A DNA stretch of 37,564 nt from Bacteroidota bacterium. GTDB taxonomy: Bacteria; Bacteroidota; Ignavibacteria; Kryptoniales; JAKASW01. The stretch covers positions 1 to 37,564 of the forward strand of contig JAJZNW010000137.1 of assembly GCA_021811615.1 (NCBI GenBank), written 5' to 3'. A program made the translations under genes and the position numbers. The notes beneath the pieces were generated by a model. The model did not search any database and was not told the DNA's origin. It saw nothing but the letters and a program-made list of their open reading frames with translations. Below are positions 1 to 8,810 of this stretch, one piece after another. The stretch's first letter is position 1. Every line of letters starts with the position of its first letter.

Positions 1-1613
1 TCATTATCGGAAACCAACACGCAAGTGTTCTCCGGCTGCTCACTTCCGGAACCCTCGAGTCGGTAGGCGTGGTTGCCACTCAGGTGGCTCGGAATTGCCG
101 ACGAATTGGTGAGGCCGATGACGTTTTCATTTCCACCAAGCTCGCGCATGAATGATTGAAACTGACCCGAAAGATGATCCGCTCCATTCAGTTCGAGAAG
201 ATCTGCCTTTTGAAATCCGAGATCCGTTGTCCGGATATATTTCATCTGAGAGTAAATGACGAACGTCGCGACGAACAGGATGATCGAGACCGCGAACTGA
301 GATACCACCAGGGCGTTCCTCAGTCTGGATTTCCGTCCGCCTTCGGCCGCGCTCGACCTGAGAACACTGACCGAATGACCAGATGACAAATAGAAAGCAG
401 GATAGATGCCGGCAACTATGCCGACTACAAGGACGAACCCGACAAGGACCGGTATCAGGAGCGGATCATCAAAAGGATCGAAGCTCATCTTTCTGCCGAC
501 GACGCCGCTGAACAGTGGAAGGAAGAGCTCGATAATTACCACCGCCATGACTACCGAGATCGCCGTCATCAGTATCGACTCAGCCAGGAATTGCCCAATG
601 AGACGAGGACGGGGTGCCCCCAGCGATTTTCTCACTCCGACTTCCTTCGCCCGCTTCGCCGACCTCGCAGTTGCGAGATTTATGAAGTTGATCGAGGCGA
701 TCAGCAATATCGCGACTGCGATTGCAATGAACACATAATCTAAAGGCGCATACCCCCCCGGCTCAATTTCACCGAATGGCGATGTTAGATGAATTGAAGT
801 CAAAGGCTGCAGCCTATACCCGTACCTATTGCCTGCTGCCACGAAATCTTTGTACGAAGTGCCCGTAAAATCTTTCAATTGCGATGCTGCATGATCCGTC
901 ACTTCCTGATCCAGCTTGTCCTGGAAATTCCTGAGGTTCGTGCCGCTTCGGAGCAAAAAGTATGTGTAGTAATTATTCGTCAGCCACGCCGTGTTCCGGC
1001 TGTCGGCCAGCGTCGTGAGTGATGCGATGAAATCGGGATGGATATGTGAGTTCCGGGGAAAGTCTTTGAACACGCCGGTTATGAGGTAGTTATTTTGTCG
1101 GTCGACGACTACTACTTTGCCGAGCGGGTTTTCGCTTCCGAAATACTTCCGGGCATTCGACTCATTCATTACCATCGTATTCGGCTGACTGAGAGCTGTC
1201 TTTGGATCTCCATCCACAACATGGATGGTGAAGACGTCGAAGATAGTGGAGTCGGCCCAGAAGAATTTCTCTTCGTTGAAAGCCTTGTTCTCGTACGCCA
1301 CAGTTTGAGGGCCCTGGAGATACAAGCGCGTGTAGGCCGCCACATCGGGCACATCGTGCCCGACTTGGGGTCCGAGCGGCGCGGGACTTGCCGGCCCGCT
1401 GAACCCATGTCCGTTTACCCTGACGGCGAAAGCTGCACGGTAAATACGGTCGGCGTTCTTATTGAACTTGTCATAGCTGAACTCGTCCCGCACGAAAGTG
1501 AGAATCGCGAGACAGCTGGCAATTCCCACCGCGAGCCCGGCAATGTTGATGGACGAATAGAGTCTGTTTCTCAGCAAGTTCCTCACTGCGACTTTCAAAT
1601 AATTACTCAGCAT
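1..1613 (-). CDS. MacB/FtsX-type ABC transporter permease, 3' end outside the window
   Basis: Translating the minus strand from ATG at 1611-1613 gives an open frame running to base 1, about 537 codons, so the C-terminal third is missing. The N-terminus (MLSNYLKVAVRNLLRNRLYS) is the usual start of the two-halved MacB-like permeases: a first membrane helix, a MacB_PCD-type periplasmic domain, then the FtsX three-helix block with the motif RAKEVGVRKSLGAPR. A strong ribosome site (GGGAGG) lies 7 bases before the ATG. It is the last visible gene of the efflux operon and closely resembles the permease at 1758-4184, so it probably arose by duplication. As an inner-membrane subunit it would use the ATPases encoded upstream to export an unknown substrate or drive mechanotransmission. 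Family assignment is sure; the substrate cannot be told. Confidence 0.9.
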   Translation of the reverse strand, partial: MLSNYLKVAVRNLLRNRLYSSINIAGLAVGIASCLAILTFVRDEFSYDKFNKNADRIYRAAFAVRVNGHGFSGPASPAPLGPQVGHDVPDVAAYTRLYLQGPQTVAYENKAFNEEKFFWADSTIFDVFTIHVVDGDPKTALSQPNTMVMNESNARKYFGSENPLGKVVVVDRQNNYLITGVFKDFPRNSHIHPDFIASLTTLADSRNTAWLTNNYYTYFLLRSGTNLRNFQDKLDQEVTDHAASQLKDFTGTSYKDFVAAGNRYGYRLQPLTSIHLTSPFGEIEPGGYAPLDYVFIAIAVAILLIASINFINLATARSAKRAKEVGVRKSLGAPRPRLIGQFLAESILMTAISVVMAVVIIELFLPLFSGVVGRKMSFDPFDDPLLIPVLVGFVLVVGIVAGIYPAFYLSSGHSVSVLRSSAAEGGRKSRLRNALVVSQFAVSIILFVATFVIYSQMKYIRTTDLGFQKADLLELNGADHLSGQFQSFMRELGGNENVIGLTNSSAIPSHLSGNHAYRLEGSGSEQPENTCVLVSDN

Positions 1614-1633
1614 GCCCTGCCTCCCTATGACTT

Positions 1634-1703
1634 GCGCAAAGCGCATAGAGCATGGAGGACAGCATGCTGTAGTCCGCGCTCTGCCCTTTGCTCTATGCGC
1701 CAA
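1634..1703. repeat. Palindromic heptamer-word array (GCNCNNN type)
   Basis: Ten 7-bp words can be read in one register from 1634 to 1703, for example GCGCATA (1641-1647) and GCTCTAT (1690-1696). The array is an inverted repeat: GCGCATAGAGC at 1641-1651 pairs perfectly with 1690-1700, and the centre (1659-1670, ACAGCATGCTGT) is itself a perfect palindrome. The right arm is longer than the left by about one word. It lies between two permease genes of one operon, so it would be transcribed as a long hairpin. No ORF is inside. It resembles the arrays at 4205, 8268 and 10263 in construction but uses a different word. Confidence 0.7.
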
Positions 1704-1731
1704 ACGTGTTTATTCATATCGAAGTAGTTCG

Positions 1732-1750
1732 ATCCCGCGAAACGCGGGAT
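1732..1750. other. Short perfect hairpin after a permease gene
   Basis: An 8-bp perfect stem (ATCCCGCG, 3-base loop AAA, CGCGGGAT) begins 7 bases beyond the stop codon of the permease at 1758-4184. No T-tract follows on the minus strand, so it is not a standard intrinsic terminator. It could be an mRNA-stabilising or partial-attenuation hairpin between the two permease cistrons. Confidence 0.5.
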
Positions 1751-1757
1751 TTCGGCG

Positions 1758-4184
1758 CTACTCATAGCGTAGTGCCTCAACCGGATTTGCAGTTGCCGCT
1801 TTCACAGCATGCAGACCAACGGTAAGAAGTGCTATGACGAGTGCGATGCAGCCCGACAAGATAAAGATCCAGACAGTAAGCTCCGTCCTGTAGGCAAAAT
1901 TCTGCAGCCATTTTCTCATAATCAGGTAAGCCAGGGGCCATGCGATCACATTCGCAATCAATACCCACTTGGCAAATTGCGCAGACAGGAGTGCCACAAC
2001 TTCCGGCACAGAAGCGCCGAGGGTTTTCCGGATCCCTATCTCTTTCGTCCTTTGTTCCGTGACGTACGCGGCGAGCCCCAACAGCCCGAGGCAGGCGATG
2101 AAGATCGCAAGAATCGAAAATGCGCCGGCAATCCTGCTGGTTCGCTGATCCGCCGAGTAAAGATTTTGCAATTTGTCGTCCAGGAAATTAGAATTGAATT
2201 CTTCATTGCCCGCGTATTTCTTCCATGCCCTTTCGATATATGAAATCGTGCTCAGATGATTTCCAGGCGCAAGCCGGACTGTAATATATGGCCCGGGAGA
2301 ACCAGCTTCGGGCAGAAGTCCCATAACCAGCGGCCGGATCGGCTCATGAAGAGAATGATAATTGAAATCCCTAACGACCCCGACCACCTCCAGTCTCTTC
2401 TGCTCAGATCTCGTTTCTCCCGGCAGGATCAGGTACTTTCCAACGATGTCCTTCACTCCAAAGGCTTTCGCAACTTCCTGGTTAACTACGACTGCGTCGC
2501 TGTCTGAAGGGTGCTGCGCAGACAAATATCTCCCACCCGCCATCTGAAGCCTGTACGTCCTCGCGAAATCGAAGTCGGTCCTTATGACCCTCAGATCGAC
2601 AAGGTGGTCCGCTCCGGTTCCTTCAAGCCAGAATCCGCTGTCACTGTACTGGTTTCCTGGAATACCGGTGGAATTTGTCAGGCTGATAATATTCCCGTTC
2701 TGTCTTAGATCGTTTTCGAAGGATTGTATCCGCCCGCCCAAATCGTCAGCCCTGTAAATGACGACACTCTCTTCCTTGTCGAATCCAAGGTCTTTCGTCT
2801 GGACATACTTTAGCTGATCTAAGATCACCAATGTCCCGATGAATAGAGCGATCGAGACGGTAAACTGGAATACCACAAGCGCATTCCTGAGAAACGAGCT
2901 GCTTCCCCCTCGTCTTTTATTGGATTTAAGAACATCGATCGGATGAAATGACGAGAGGTAAAGCGCAGGATACGTTCCCGCTGTCACACCTACGGCGATC
3001 CCAAGTGCTGCCAGCAACGGGATCGACCATGCATTGGAGAGGAGATCGAGACTCAGTTGTTTGTCCGCGACATCGTTAAAGAGCGGAAGCAGGAGTTCCA
3101 CGATGCCTACAGCAATTATGACCGATGCGCCGCTCATCATCACTGACTCAGCTATGAACTGCCAGAGCAGGTGAGAGCGAGGCGACCCGAGCGTCTTCCT
3201 GATTCCCACTTCCTTAGCCCGCTTCTCGGATCTCGCAGTGGCGAGGTTTACGAAATTTATGCAGGCAATCAGAAGGATTGCGATTGCTATCGCCGAGAAT
3301 ACATATACAGTTGAAATGTTTCCGTTCTGTTCCAGCTCGTAATCCGAATGCGAGTACAGGTGTATCGATTTAAGCGACTGCAGGTTGTACCCGACTCTGT
3401 TGCCGGCGGCGAGGAATTGCTCGATCGATACTCCGGTGACGGCCTTCACCTGTGGACCGGCATGATCGATAAGTTCCTGGTTGAGTCTGCGCCTGAATTC
3501 TTTCGGGTCGGTTCCCTTCTTCAAAAGAAAATACGTGTAATAATTGTTGCTCATCCAGTTCGGATTTCGGCTGTCTTTCAACGTGCAAAGCGATCCGAGA
3601 ATGTCGGCGTGGAAATGCGAGTTCCTGGGGATGTCCTTTATCATCCCTGTGACGACATACTTGGTTCCGTTACCCACATCCAGTACCTTCCCGATCGGGT
3701 TATCATGCCCGAAATACCTCCTTGCGGCAGACTCGGTGATTACAAGCGTATTCGGCCGATCGAGAGCGGTCCTGGGGTTGCCTGCCAGGAACGGCAGAGT
3801 GAAGACACCGAATACAGTAGAGTCCGCCCAGATCAACTGCTGGTTCACGAATGTTTTGCCGTCATACCTGACTACAGTCCCTCCTTCATAATGGAGTCGG
3901 GCATACGTCGCGACTTCGGGAAAATCCTGAAAGGCAGTCGGCCCCATGGGGGCCGGGCTCATGGCTGATTTGATCTCGCCGCCGTGGAAAGTCGCTGTGA
4001 AGCCCGGCCTGTAAACTTGATCCGCGTTCTTGTTGTACCTGTCATAGCTCAGTTCATCTTTCACGAAGAGGGAGATCGTTATGAAGCAGGCGATGCCCAC
4101 CGCAAGACCGGCCACGTTGATGACGGAGTACGATTTCGAGTTTCTAAGATTTCTCAGCGCGACCCGCATGTAATTCTTCAGCAT
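1758..4184 (-). CDS. MacB/FtsX-type ABC transporter permease
   Basis: 808 residues, full length for the double-length permeases common in Bacteroidetes-related phyla. The order is an N-terminal helix (about 18-42), periplasmic MacB_PCD domain, FtsX block of three helices (about 290-420, with RAKEVGIRKTLGSPR), a central helix, a second periplasmic domain, and a second FtsX block ending in NPVEALRYE. The paired blocks have the coupling motif KEIGIRKTLGAS. It should work in the inner membrane with the ATPase encoded just upstream (4291-4953) and the adaptor at 8811-10061. The start is the ATG at 4182-4184, which keeps the family N-terminus MLKNYMRVALRNLRNSKSYS. It is closely similar to the partial permease downstream and less so to the one at 5044-7407. 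The substrate is unknown. Confidence 0.93.
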   Translation of the reverse strand: MLKNYMRVALRNLRNSKSYSVINVAGLAVGIACFITISLFVKDELSYDRYNKNADQVYRPGFTATFHGGEIKSAMSPAPMGPTAFQDFPEVATYARLHYEGGTVVRYDGKTFVNQQLIWADSTVFGVFTLPFLAGNPRTALDRPNTLVITESAARRYFGHDNPIGKVLDVGNGTKYVVTGMIKDIPRNSHFHADILGSLCTLKDSRNPNWMSNNYYTYFLLKKGTDPKEFRRRLNQELIDHAGPQVKAVTGVSIEQFLAAGNRVGYNLQSLKSIHLYSHSDYELEQNGNISTVYVFSAIAIAILLIACINFVNLATARSEKRAKEVGIRKTLGSPRSHLLWQFIAESVMMSGASVIIAVGIVELLLPLFNDVADKQLSLDLLSNAWSIPLLAALGIAVGVTAGTYPALYLSSFHPIDVLKSNKRRGGSSSFLRNALVVFQFTVSIALFIGTLVILDQLKYVQTKDLGFDKEESVVIYRADDLGGRIQSFENDLRQNGNIISLTNSTGIPGNQYSDSGFWLEGTGADHLVDLRVIRTDFDFARTYRLQMAGGRYLSAQHPSDSDAVVVNQEVAKAFGVKDIVGKYLILPGETRSEQKRLEVVGVVRDFNYHSLHEPIRPLVMGLLPEAGSPGPYITVRLAPGNHLSTISYIERAWKKYAGNEEFNSNFLDDKLQNLYSADQRTSRIAGAFSILAIFIACLGLLGLAAYVTEQRTKEIGIRKTLGASVPEVVALLSAQFAKWVLIANVIAWPLAYLIMRKWLQNFAYRTELTVWIFILSGCIALVIALLTVGLHAVKAATANPVEALRYE

Positions 4185-4204
4185 ACCTTAGCCCTTTCTA
4201 TGAC

Positions 4205-4288
4205 GGAGCATGGAATACGCACAACGGAGAACAGAATCCATTTCCCGTGTTCCTTGCTCCCTGTTCCGTGGTCCATGTTCCATTCCCC
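4205..4288. repeat. Inverted heptamer-word array (GGANNAN / NNNTTCC)
   Basis: Twelve consecutive 7-bp words fill 4205-4288 in one unbroken register. The first four are of the form GGANNAN (GGAGCAT, then GGAATAC) and the last eight are their reverse-complement form, NNNTTCC (for example GTGTTCC at 4247-4253 and CTGTTCC at 4261-4267). The block occupies nearly the whole gap between an ATPase gene and a permease gene of one operon, ending 2 bases from the ATPase stop codon. There is no ORF inside. The word is the same as in the arrays flanking the IVP relic at 10263-10636, which suggests a shared origin. Confidence 0.75.
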
Positions 4289-4290
4289 CT

Positions 4291-4953
4291 TCACTTCTCG
4301 ATCCATCCATCTTTCAGCCTGATAACCCTGTTGCCGTAGGCCGCGTTCGTTTCGGAGTGAGTTACCTGGATTATCGTCGTTCCCTGCTCGTTCAGCTTCT
4401 TCAGCAAGTCCATGATTTCTTTTCCCTGCTCCGAATGAAGGTTGCCGGTAGGTTCGTCTGCAAGGATCAACTTCGGCTCAGCAATAACTGCCCTGGCAAT
4501 CGCGACAAGCTGCTGCTGCCCACCGGAAAGCTGATTGGGAAAGAGATCTTTCTTCGCTACCATACCGAACCGGTCGAGAGTCTCCGCGACTCTTCCTTTT
4601 CTTTCATTTGAATTGACTTTTTGATAAAGAAGCGGAGTCTCGAGATTCTCGTAGACCGTCAGCTCGTCGATGAGGTGGTAACTCTGAAAGACAAAACCGA
4701 TGTAGGTTTTGTGAAGCTCAGTCAGCTTCTTCTCGCTCATTTTGTGAACGGGCTCGTCGAGGAAGTAATATTCGCCGTTCGATGGCGCATCCAGCATCCC
4801 GACGATGTTTAGAAGCGTCGTCTTCCCTGATCCTGACGGACCCATGATGGAGACGAATTCGCCTTCCTTCACTTCAAGGTTGATGCCTCTCAAGACGTAG
4901 GTCTTGATGACACGGTTTTCGTAGTATTTTTCAATATTCTTCAGATTGATCAT
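4291..4953 (-). CDS. ABC transporter ATP-binding protein, LolD/MacB type
   Basis: 220 residues from the ATG at 4951-4953, preceded by AAAGG. The frame stays open 15 codons further upstream, but the family start ([14 protein letters not shown]) and the ribosome site favour this ATG. Walker A is GPSGSGKT (38-45), the Q-loop [12 protein letters not shown], the signature LSGGQQQ and Walker [12 protein letters not shown], followed by the switch histidine in QVTHS. The D-loop reads NLHS where NLDS is usual, a change worth noting because this Asp couples the two nucleotide sites. It powers one or more of the neighbouring permeases. It is the second ATPase of the operon; the other is at 7554-8243. 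Confidence 0.93.
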   Translation of the reverse strand: MINLKNIEKYYENRVIKTYVLRGINLEVKEGEFVSIMGPSGSGKTTLLNIVGMLDAPSNGEYYFLDEPVHKMSEKKLTELHKTYIGFVFQSYHLIDELTVYENLETPLLYQKVNSNERKGRVAETLDRFGMVAKKDLFPNQLSGGQQQLVAIARAVIAEPKLILADEPTGNLHSEQGKEIMDLLKKLNEQGTTIIQVTHSETNAAYGNRVIRLKDGWIEK

Positions 4954-5043
4954 AGCCTTTGTTCTCTCATTTTGTTCCGAAGTGCCGAATATCTTCATTC
5001 ATCATTTCGCAGCATCTCAATTTTCCAAAAGTGAAAAGCGGCT

Positions 5044-7407
5044 TCACTCATATCGCAATGCCTCAACAGGATTTGCGCCCGCCGACTTCATCGCCTGGAC
5101 GCATATTGCCGAAAGAGCCGCAACGATCGAGAAAGCCGCCGTTATCAAAAAAAGCGATATGTTCACATCGGTTTTGTAAATCCAGGCAATATTGACGAGG
5201 TATTCCGAAAGGTAGTATGCAAACGGAAGTGCAATCAGGTCAGCGACCAGCACTATCAATAGGAATTCCGAAATCAACAGATAGGTAATGTTCCCGGAAG
5301 ACGCTCCAAGCGCTTTCCGAACACCTATTTCTTTAGTCCTTTTTTCTGCCGTGAAAGAGGCAAGTGCAAACAGGCCGAGAGCGGCTATCAACTCTGAAAT
5401 GATCGAGATGAACTCGAACACTTCCAGCGATCTCGTCGACGTCCTCAACTGTTCCTGGAACTGATTCTCAAGGAGGAAATAGTCGAAAGGCAATGAAGGA
5501 GCGACCTTATTCCATTTCGCGCGTACAAAACTGACAGTTCGATCATCCGGCGGCCCGGCCGTTTTAACATATACATAGAACGGCTGTGACGGCAGAAAGT
5601 ATATCACGGCAGGAGACTTCTTGAAAACGACGTGCGGAAAATGGAAGTTTTCCGCAACCCCGACTATCGTCCTAACCTCACCTCGATCATCGAGTATTAT
5701 CTTTTTTCCGATCGGATTATCCAGGCGGAAATGTTTAGCAGCTTCTTCGCTTATGATGATGCTCTTTTCGTCATTGAACTGTCTCGAGAAACTTCTTCCG
5801 CGTGCCATCTTAATATTCAATATGTCGATGAAATTGTAGCCGCAGGGATAAGAGAATACACTTTCAGAATTGTCCTTCCCGGTGCCTTCCAGTCGCATCT
5901 TCTCCTGCCTGCCCCACGAGAACGGCAGGATGTGAGCCTCCGCGACCATGACAATTTTCGGATTGGTCTTCAACTCTTTCTCGAGGACATCGAACTTTTT
6001 CGCCATTTCGAAAGTGCAAGGTATGGTTATGATATTGTCCCGGTTATAACCGAGATATACCTTCGACATCATGCTCAACTGCTTCATCAGTAGAAGCGTC
6101 GCAGCTATCATAACGAATGTCAACGCGAACTGCGACACTACAAGGACCTTGCGCAAGCTCAATAGGCCCCTGCCCTTCGGCTTTGCGACCCTGATAATAC
6201 TCGCCGGCTGGAATGACGAAAGGTAGAACGCGGGGTAGATACCCGATACGAATCCGACAAACAGATCGACGGCAAGTACGATAAATAGCGCTGCCGGATC
6301 GTTCATAAGGTTGAGTTCCACACCGCCGCCAACCGCGGCAATGAATGCAGGACGGATCAGTTCGAAGAGCATCAGTGCCAGCGGCAAAGCCATTAAGGCG
6401 AGAGCCACGGATTCACCGATGTACTGGAGGACCAGATCCTTCCGCGCCGCGCCGGCAACTTTTCTTATTCCGACTTCCTTCGCACGATTGGTGTACCTCG
6501 AAGTCGAAAGGATCATGAAGTTTAGAGAGACCACTATGAGCAATCCTATCGCAATAGCAAGGATCAGGTAGAATTGCATCGACGACGTAATATTGAACCC
6601 GCTGTTTATGTCCATCGATTTCAAGTGAATATCTCTAAGCGGAAACAGGGAAAGCTCAATCTTCGAGTCTCGCAGGACCGGGACCCGTTTGTCGACGAAC
6701 GAGTGGAACTTCGACTCCAATGCCAAAGCATCCGCACCGGGTTCTAGCTTGAGGAATGTGTATGTGCTGCCTGCGACGCCCCAATCGTTATTGAAACCCT
6801 CCGGCAGGGAGACAACCATATCGAACTTGTTGACGGAATTGGGCGGACAATCGCCGACAACCGCAGTGACAATCAGTCCGCTGCTGCTGAAATCTGCTTT
6901 CAACAATTTTCCGATCGGATCCTGATTCCCGAAATACCTCTTCGCAGCAGACTCGGTAAGCACCGCTGAATTGGGGTGAGATAACGGCTCCTGCTTGTCG
7001 CCGGCAACCACCGGATAGTTGAATATCTTCAGGAAATTCTCATCCGTAAACAGGATTCCCCTCTCATAGAACTTCTTATCGTTGTAGCTCACCACGTTCC
7101 TGAAGTATTGTCTGACCACGGTCGCGTTCGCTATCTCCGGAAATTTCTGCACCAGCATATTTGCCACCGGCAGGAAAGTGTACGCGGTTCTCTGCCTGGC
7201 GCCGTCAAGCGATCCGTTTTCGGAGGTGACCAGGTATATCCTCTCCGGATCCTTATGGTAAGAATCGAAGCTCAGGTTGAAATTGAAATACGTTAGCACA
7301 AGGATGAATACTGCAAGCCCGACAGAAAGCCCGAGAATATTTATGAAGGAATAGACCTTCTGCTTTCTAAGATTTCTGTAAAACACTCTTACGTAATTGC
7401 TGAACAT
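5044..7407 (-). CDS. MacB/FtsX-type ABC transporter permease, divergent copy
   Basis: 787 residues with the same two-halved plan as its neighbours: N-terminal helix (about 20-42), periplasmic domain, FtsX block with RAKEVGIRKVAGAARKD, second periplasmic domain, second FtsX block with KEIGVRKALGASS, and the ending NPVEALRYE. The periplasmic parts differ strongly from those of the permeases at 1758 and 1, so it is probably an older paralogue that forms its own pair or a heterodimer. The gene lies between the two ATPase genes (gaps of 90 and 146 bp), consistent with an ATPase-permease, ATPase-permease-permease arrangement. Family assignment is firm; the partner and substrate are inference. Confidence 0.92.
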   Translation of the reverse strand: MFSNYVRVFYRNLRKQKVYSFINILGLSVGLAVFILVLTYFNFNLSFDSYHKDPERIYLVTSENGSLDGARQRTAYTFLPVANMLVQKFPEIANATVVRQYFRNVVSYNDKKFYERGILFTDENFLKIFNYPVVAGDKQEPLSHPNSAVLTESAAKRYFGNQDPIGKLLKADFSSSGLIVTAVVGDCPPNSVNKFDMVVSLPEGFNNDWGVAGSTYTFLKLEPGADALALESKFHSFVDKRVPVLRDSKIELSLFPLRDIHLKSMDINSGFNITSSMQFYLILAIAIGLLIVVSLNFMILSTSRYTNRAKEVGIRKVAGAARKDLVLQYIGESVALALMALPLALMLFELIRPAFIAAVGGGVELNLMNDPAALFIVLAVDLFVGFVSGIYPAFYLSSFQPASIIRVAKPKGRGLLSLRKVLVVSQFALTFVMIAATLLLMKQLSMMSKVYLGYNRDNIITIPCTFEMAKKFDVLEKELKTNPKIVMVAEAHILPFSWGRQEKMRLEGTGKDNSESVFSYPCGYNFIDILNIKMARGRSFSRQFNDEKSIIISEEAAKHFRLDNPIGKKIILDDRGEVRTIVGVAENFHFPHVVFKKSPAVIYFLPSQPFYVYVKTAGPPDDRTVSFVRAKWNKVAPSLPFDYFLLENQFQEQLRTSTRSLEVFEFISIISELIAALGLFALASFTAEKRTKEIGVRKALGASSGNITYLLISEFLLIVLVADLIALPFAYYLSEYLVNIAWIYKTDVNISLFLITAAFSIVAALSAICVQAMKSAGANPVEALRYE

Positions 7408-7553
7408 AGGCGGCCCTTTCCCCTGACTGGATTAACCGGCACATGCAGAACGGATGGCTGGAACCCGCTGTCTTCATCCCAAGGTCTTTCGCCGCGTCGA
7501 GGCGCAAGAATAATGCGGCCGAACCGGCGTGGAGGCGTGTTCCATCATCCGTT

Positions 7554-8243
7554 TCACACATGGAATTTTTCTTTGTAGTTCTCGGTCACCACATGCCCGT
7601 CGAAAAGATGTATTATGCGGTGTGCGAACTCAGAATCATGCGGCGAGTGAGTAACCATTATGATGGTAGTGCCTCCCTCGTTCAGCTGCGTCAAAATGCT
7701 CATCACTTCCTCCCCGTTGGCGGAATCGAGGTTTCCGGTCGGTTCATCGGCTAGTATGAGCGCGGGCTTTGCGACTACGGCTCTACTGACCGCGACACGC
7801 TGCTGCTGACCTCCGGATAGCTGCTGAGGGAAATGATCCCTTCGGTGCATTATCTGCATGCGTTCCAGCACCTCTTCAACTATCTTTTTCCTCTCGGAGG
7901 CGGAGACGCCCAGGTAAAGGAGCGGCAGCTCGACGTTCTCGAAAACTGTCAGCTCGTCAATCAGGTTGAAACTCTGAAACACAAACCCGATGTTCCTCTT
8001 CCGGATGTTTGCCCGCTGACGTTCAGTGTATTTCGACACTTCCTCATTCAAGAAGTAGTATTCCCCCTCGCTGGGATTGTCGAGCATGCCGAGGAGATTA
8101 AGGAGAGTGGACTTCCCGCAACCTGACGGCCCCATGATTGCGACAAACTCTTTCTCCTTGATGTCGATGTTGACGCTGTCGAGTGCTGTGGTTTCAACTT
8201 CTTCGGTCGTGTAGAGCTTCTTGAGGTTGACGGTACGAATCAT
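7554..8243 (-). CDS. ABC transporter ATP-binding protein, LolD/MacB type
   Basis: 229 residues. ATG at 8241-8243 follows an excellent ribosome site (AAAGGAGTG). Walker A GPSGCGKS (38-45), Q-loop VFQSFNLIDELT, signature LSGGQQQRVAVSRA, Walker [14 protein letters not shown] and switch MVTHSP are all canonical, unlike the D-loop of the companion ATPase at 4291-4953. It is first among the transporter-core genes and is separated from the adaptor gene by a 0.55-kb insertion carrying an IVP gene. It should energise the permease encoded at 5044-7407. The C-terminus (FDGHVVTENYKEKFHV) is the usual family tail. Confidence 0.94.
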   Translation of the reverse strand: MIRTVNLKKLYTTEEVETTALDSVNIDIKEKEFVAIMGPSGCGKSTLLNLLGMLDNPSEGEYYFLNEEVSKYTERQRANIRKRNIGFVFQSFNLIDELTVFENVELPLLYLGVSASERKKIVEEVLERMQIMHRRDHFPQQLSGGQQQRVAVSRAVVAKPALILADEPTGNLDSANGEEVMSILTQLNEGGTTIIMVTHSPHDSEFAHRIIHLFDGHVVTENYKEKFHV

Positions 8244-8269
8244 GGTTCACTCCTTTGAGCTATAAGCTT

Positions 8270-8629
8270 TCAGCGGTCAGCATTCAGCTTTTTGATTAAA
8301 GACGCAAGCATTTTCTTGACTTCGATAATTCTATTCGAGAGATCCTCATACTTCTCATCACTGAGGTATTTCAGATCTTTAGCTAGCAAGGCCTGATACT
8401 CCAGCTCGCTTGACGACCCCATCGCAATTTGCGAAAAGCGGGATAGCTCTGTATCGCTTCCCCTTCCGCAGCCCTCCGCAAGATTTGATGGAACCGATAT
8501 CGCAGCACGCCTCATCTGACTTGTCAGACCGAATATCTCATCCCGCGGAAACGCGTGAGAGTCCTTATAGACGGCCAGTACGGTTTGATGAGCTTTGCTC
8601 CAGACTTCCAAATTTCTGAAGTCTTTCAC
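8270..8629 (-). CDS. Four-helix-bundle protein, 23S rRNA intervening-sequence (IVP/bAvd) family
   Basis: 119 residues, the normal length of this family. The N-terminus (FRNLEVWSKAHQTVLAVY), the central LTSQMRRAAISVPSNLAEG and the later SSELEYQ stretch are the family hallmarks, and the chain should fold as four helices. The start is GTG (8627-8629) after AGGAGG; an overlapping ATG one frame off meets TGA at once. The last codons (LNADR, stop) are written by the heptamer array itself. Family members occur inside 23S rRNA insertions, and the same fold is used by the Avd accessory protein of diversity-generating retroelements. Their biochemical role is not established, and no reverse transcriptase or template repeat is visible here. 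It is unlikely to serve the efflux pump. Confidence 0.88.
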   Translation of the reverse strand: MKDFRNLEVWSKAHQTVLAVYKDSHAFPRDEIFGLTSQMRRAAISVPSNLAEGCGRGSDTELSRFSQIAMGSSSELEYQALLAKDLKYLSDEKYEDLSNRIIEVKKMLASLIKKLNADR

Positions 8630-8697
8630 ATTTCCTCCTTTCTTTAGCTTTCAGCTGTCGGCTCACTGATTAGATAACTGGGTACCTTTGATTTTCA

Positions 8698-8728
8698 TTT
8701 AAACAAATGCATCATATTTTCTTGTCAA
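8698..8728 (-). promoter_or_regulatory. Possible sigma70-type promoter for the IVP gene
   Basis: On the minus strand, a perfect TTGACA (8728-8723) is followed after 19 bases by TTTAAA (8703-8698), about 70 bases before the GTG start of the IVP gene. The spacing is slightly long and the -10 is AT-rich rather than canonical. It could also drive the downstream ATPase and permease genes, now cut off from their own promoter by the insertion. Confidence 0.3.
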
Positions 8729-8810
8729 CTCGACTTCAAATTCACTTCCGTCTGAAGTGCACGCTCTGCCAACTGATTTTAGCTGACTGCTGAACGCTGA
8801 TCGCTGACCG

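Noticed and set aside
1641..1700. Heptamer arrays considered as CRISPR repeats
   Set aside because: Units are 7 bp, contiguous and degenerate, with inverted halves; there are no spacers of constant length and no cas genes.
1095..1727. 210-codon open frame on the plus strand
   Set aside because: It lies antisense to a permease gene that has clear family motifs and a strong ribosome site.
8270..8629. IVP gene as part of a diversity-generating retroelement
   Set aside because: The fold is shared with Avd, but no reverse transcriptase, template repeat or variable target gene is present in the window.
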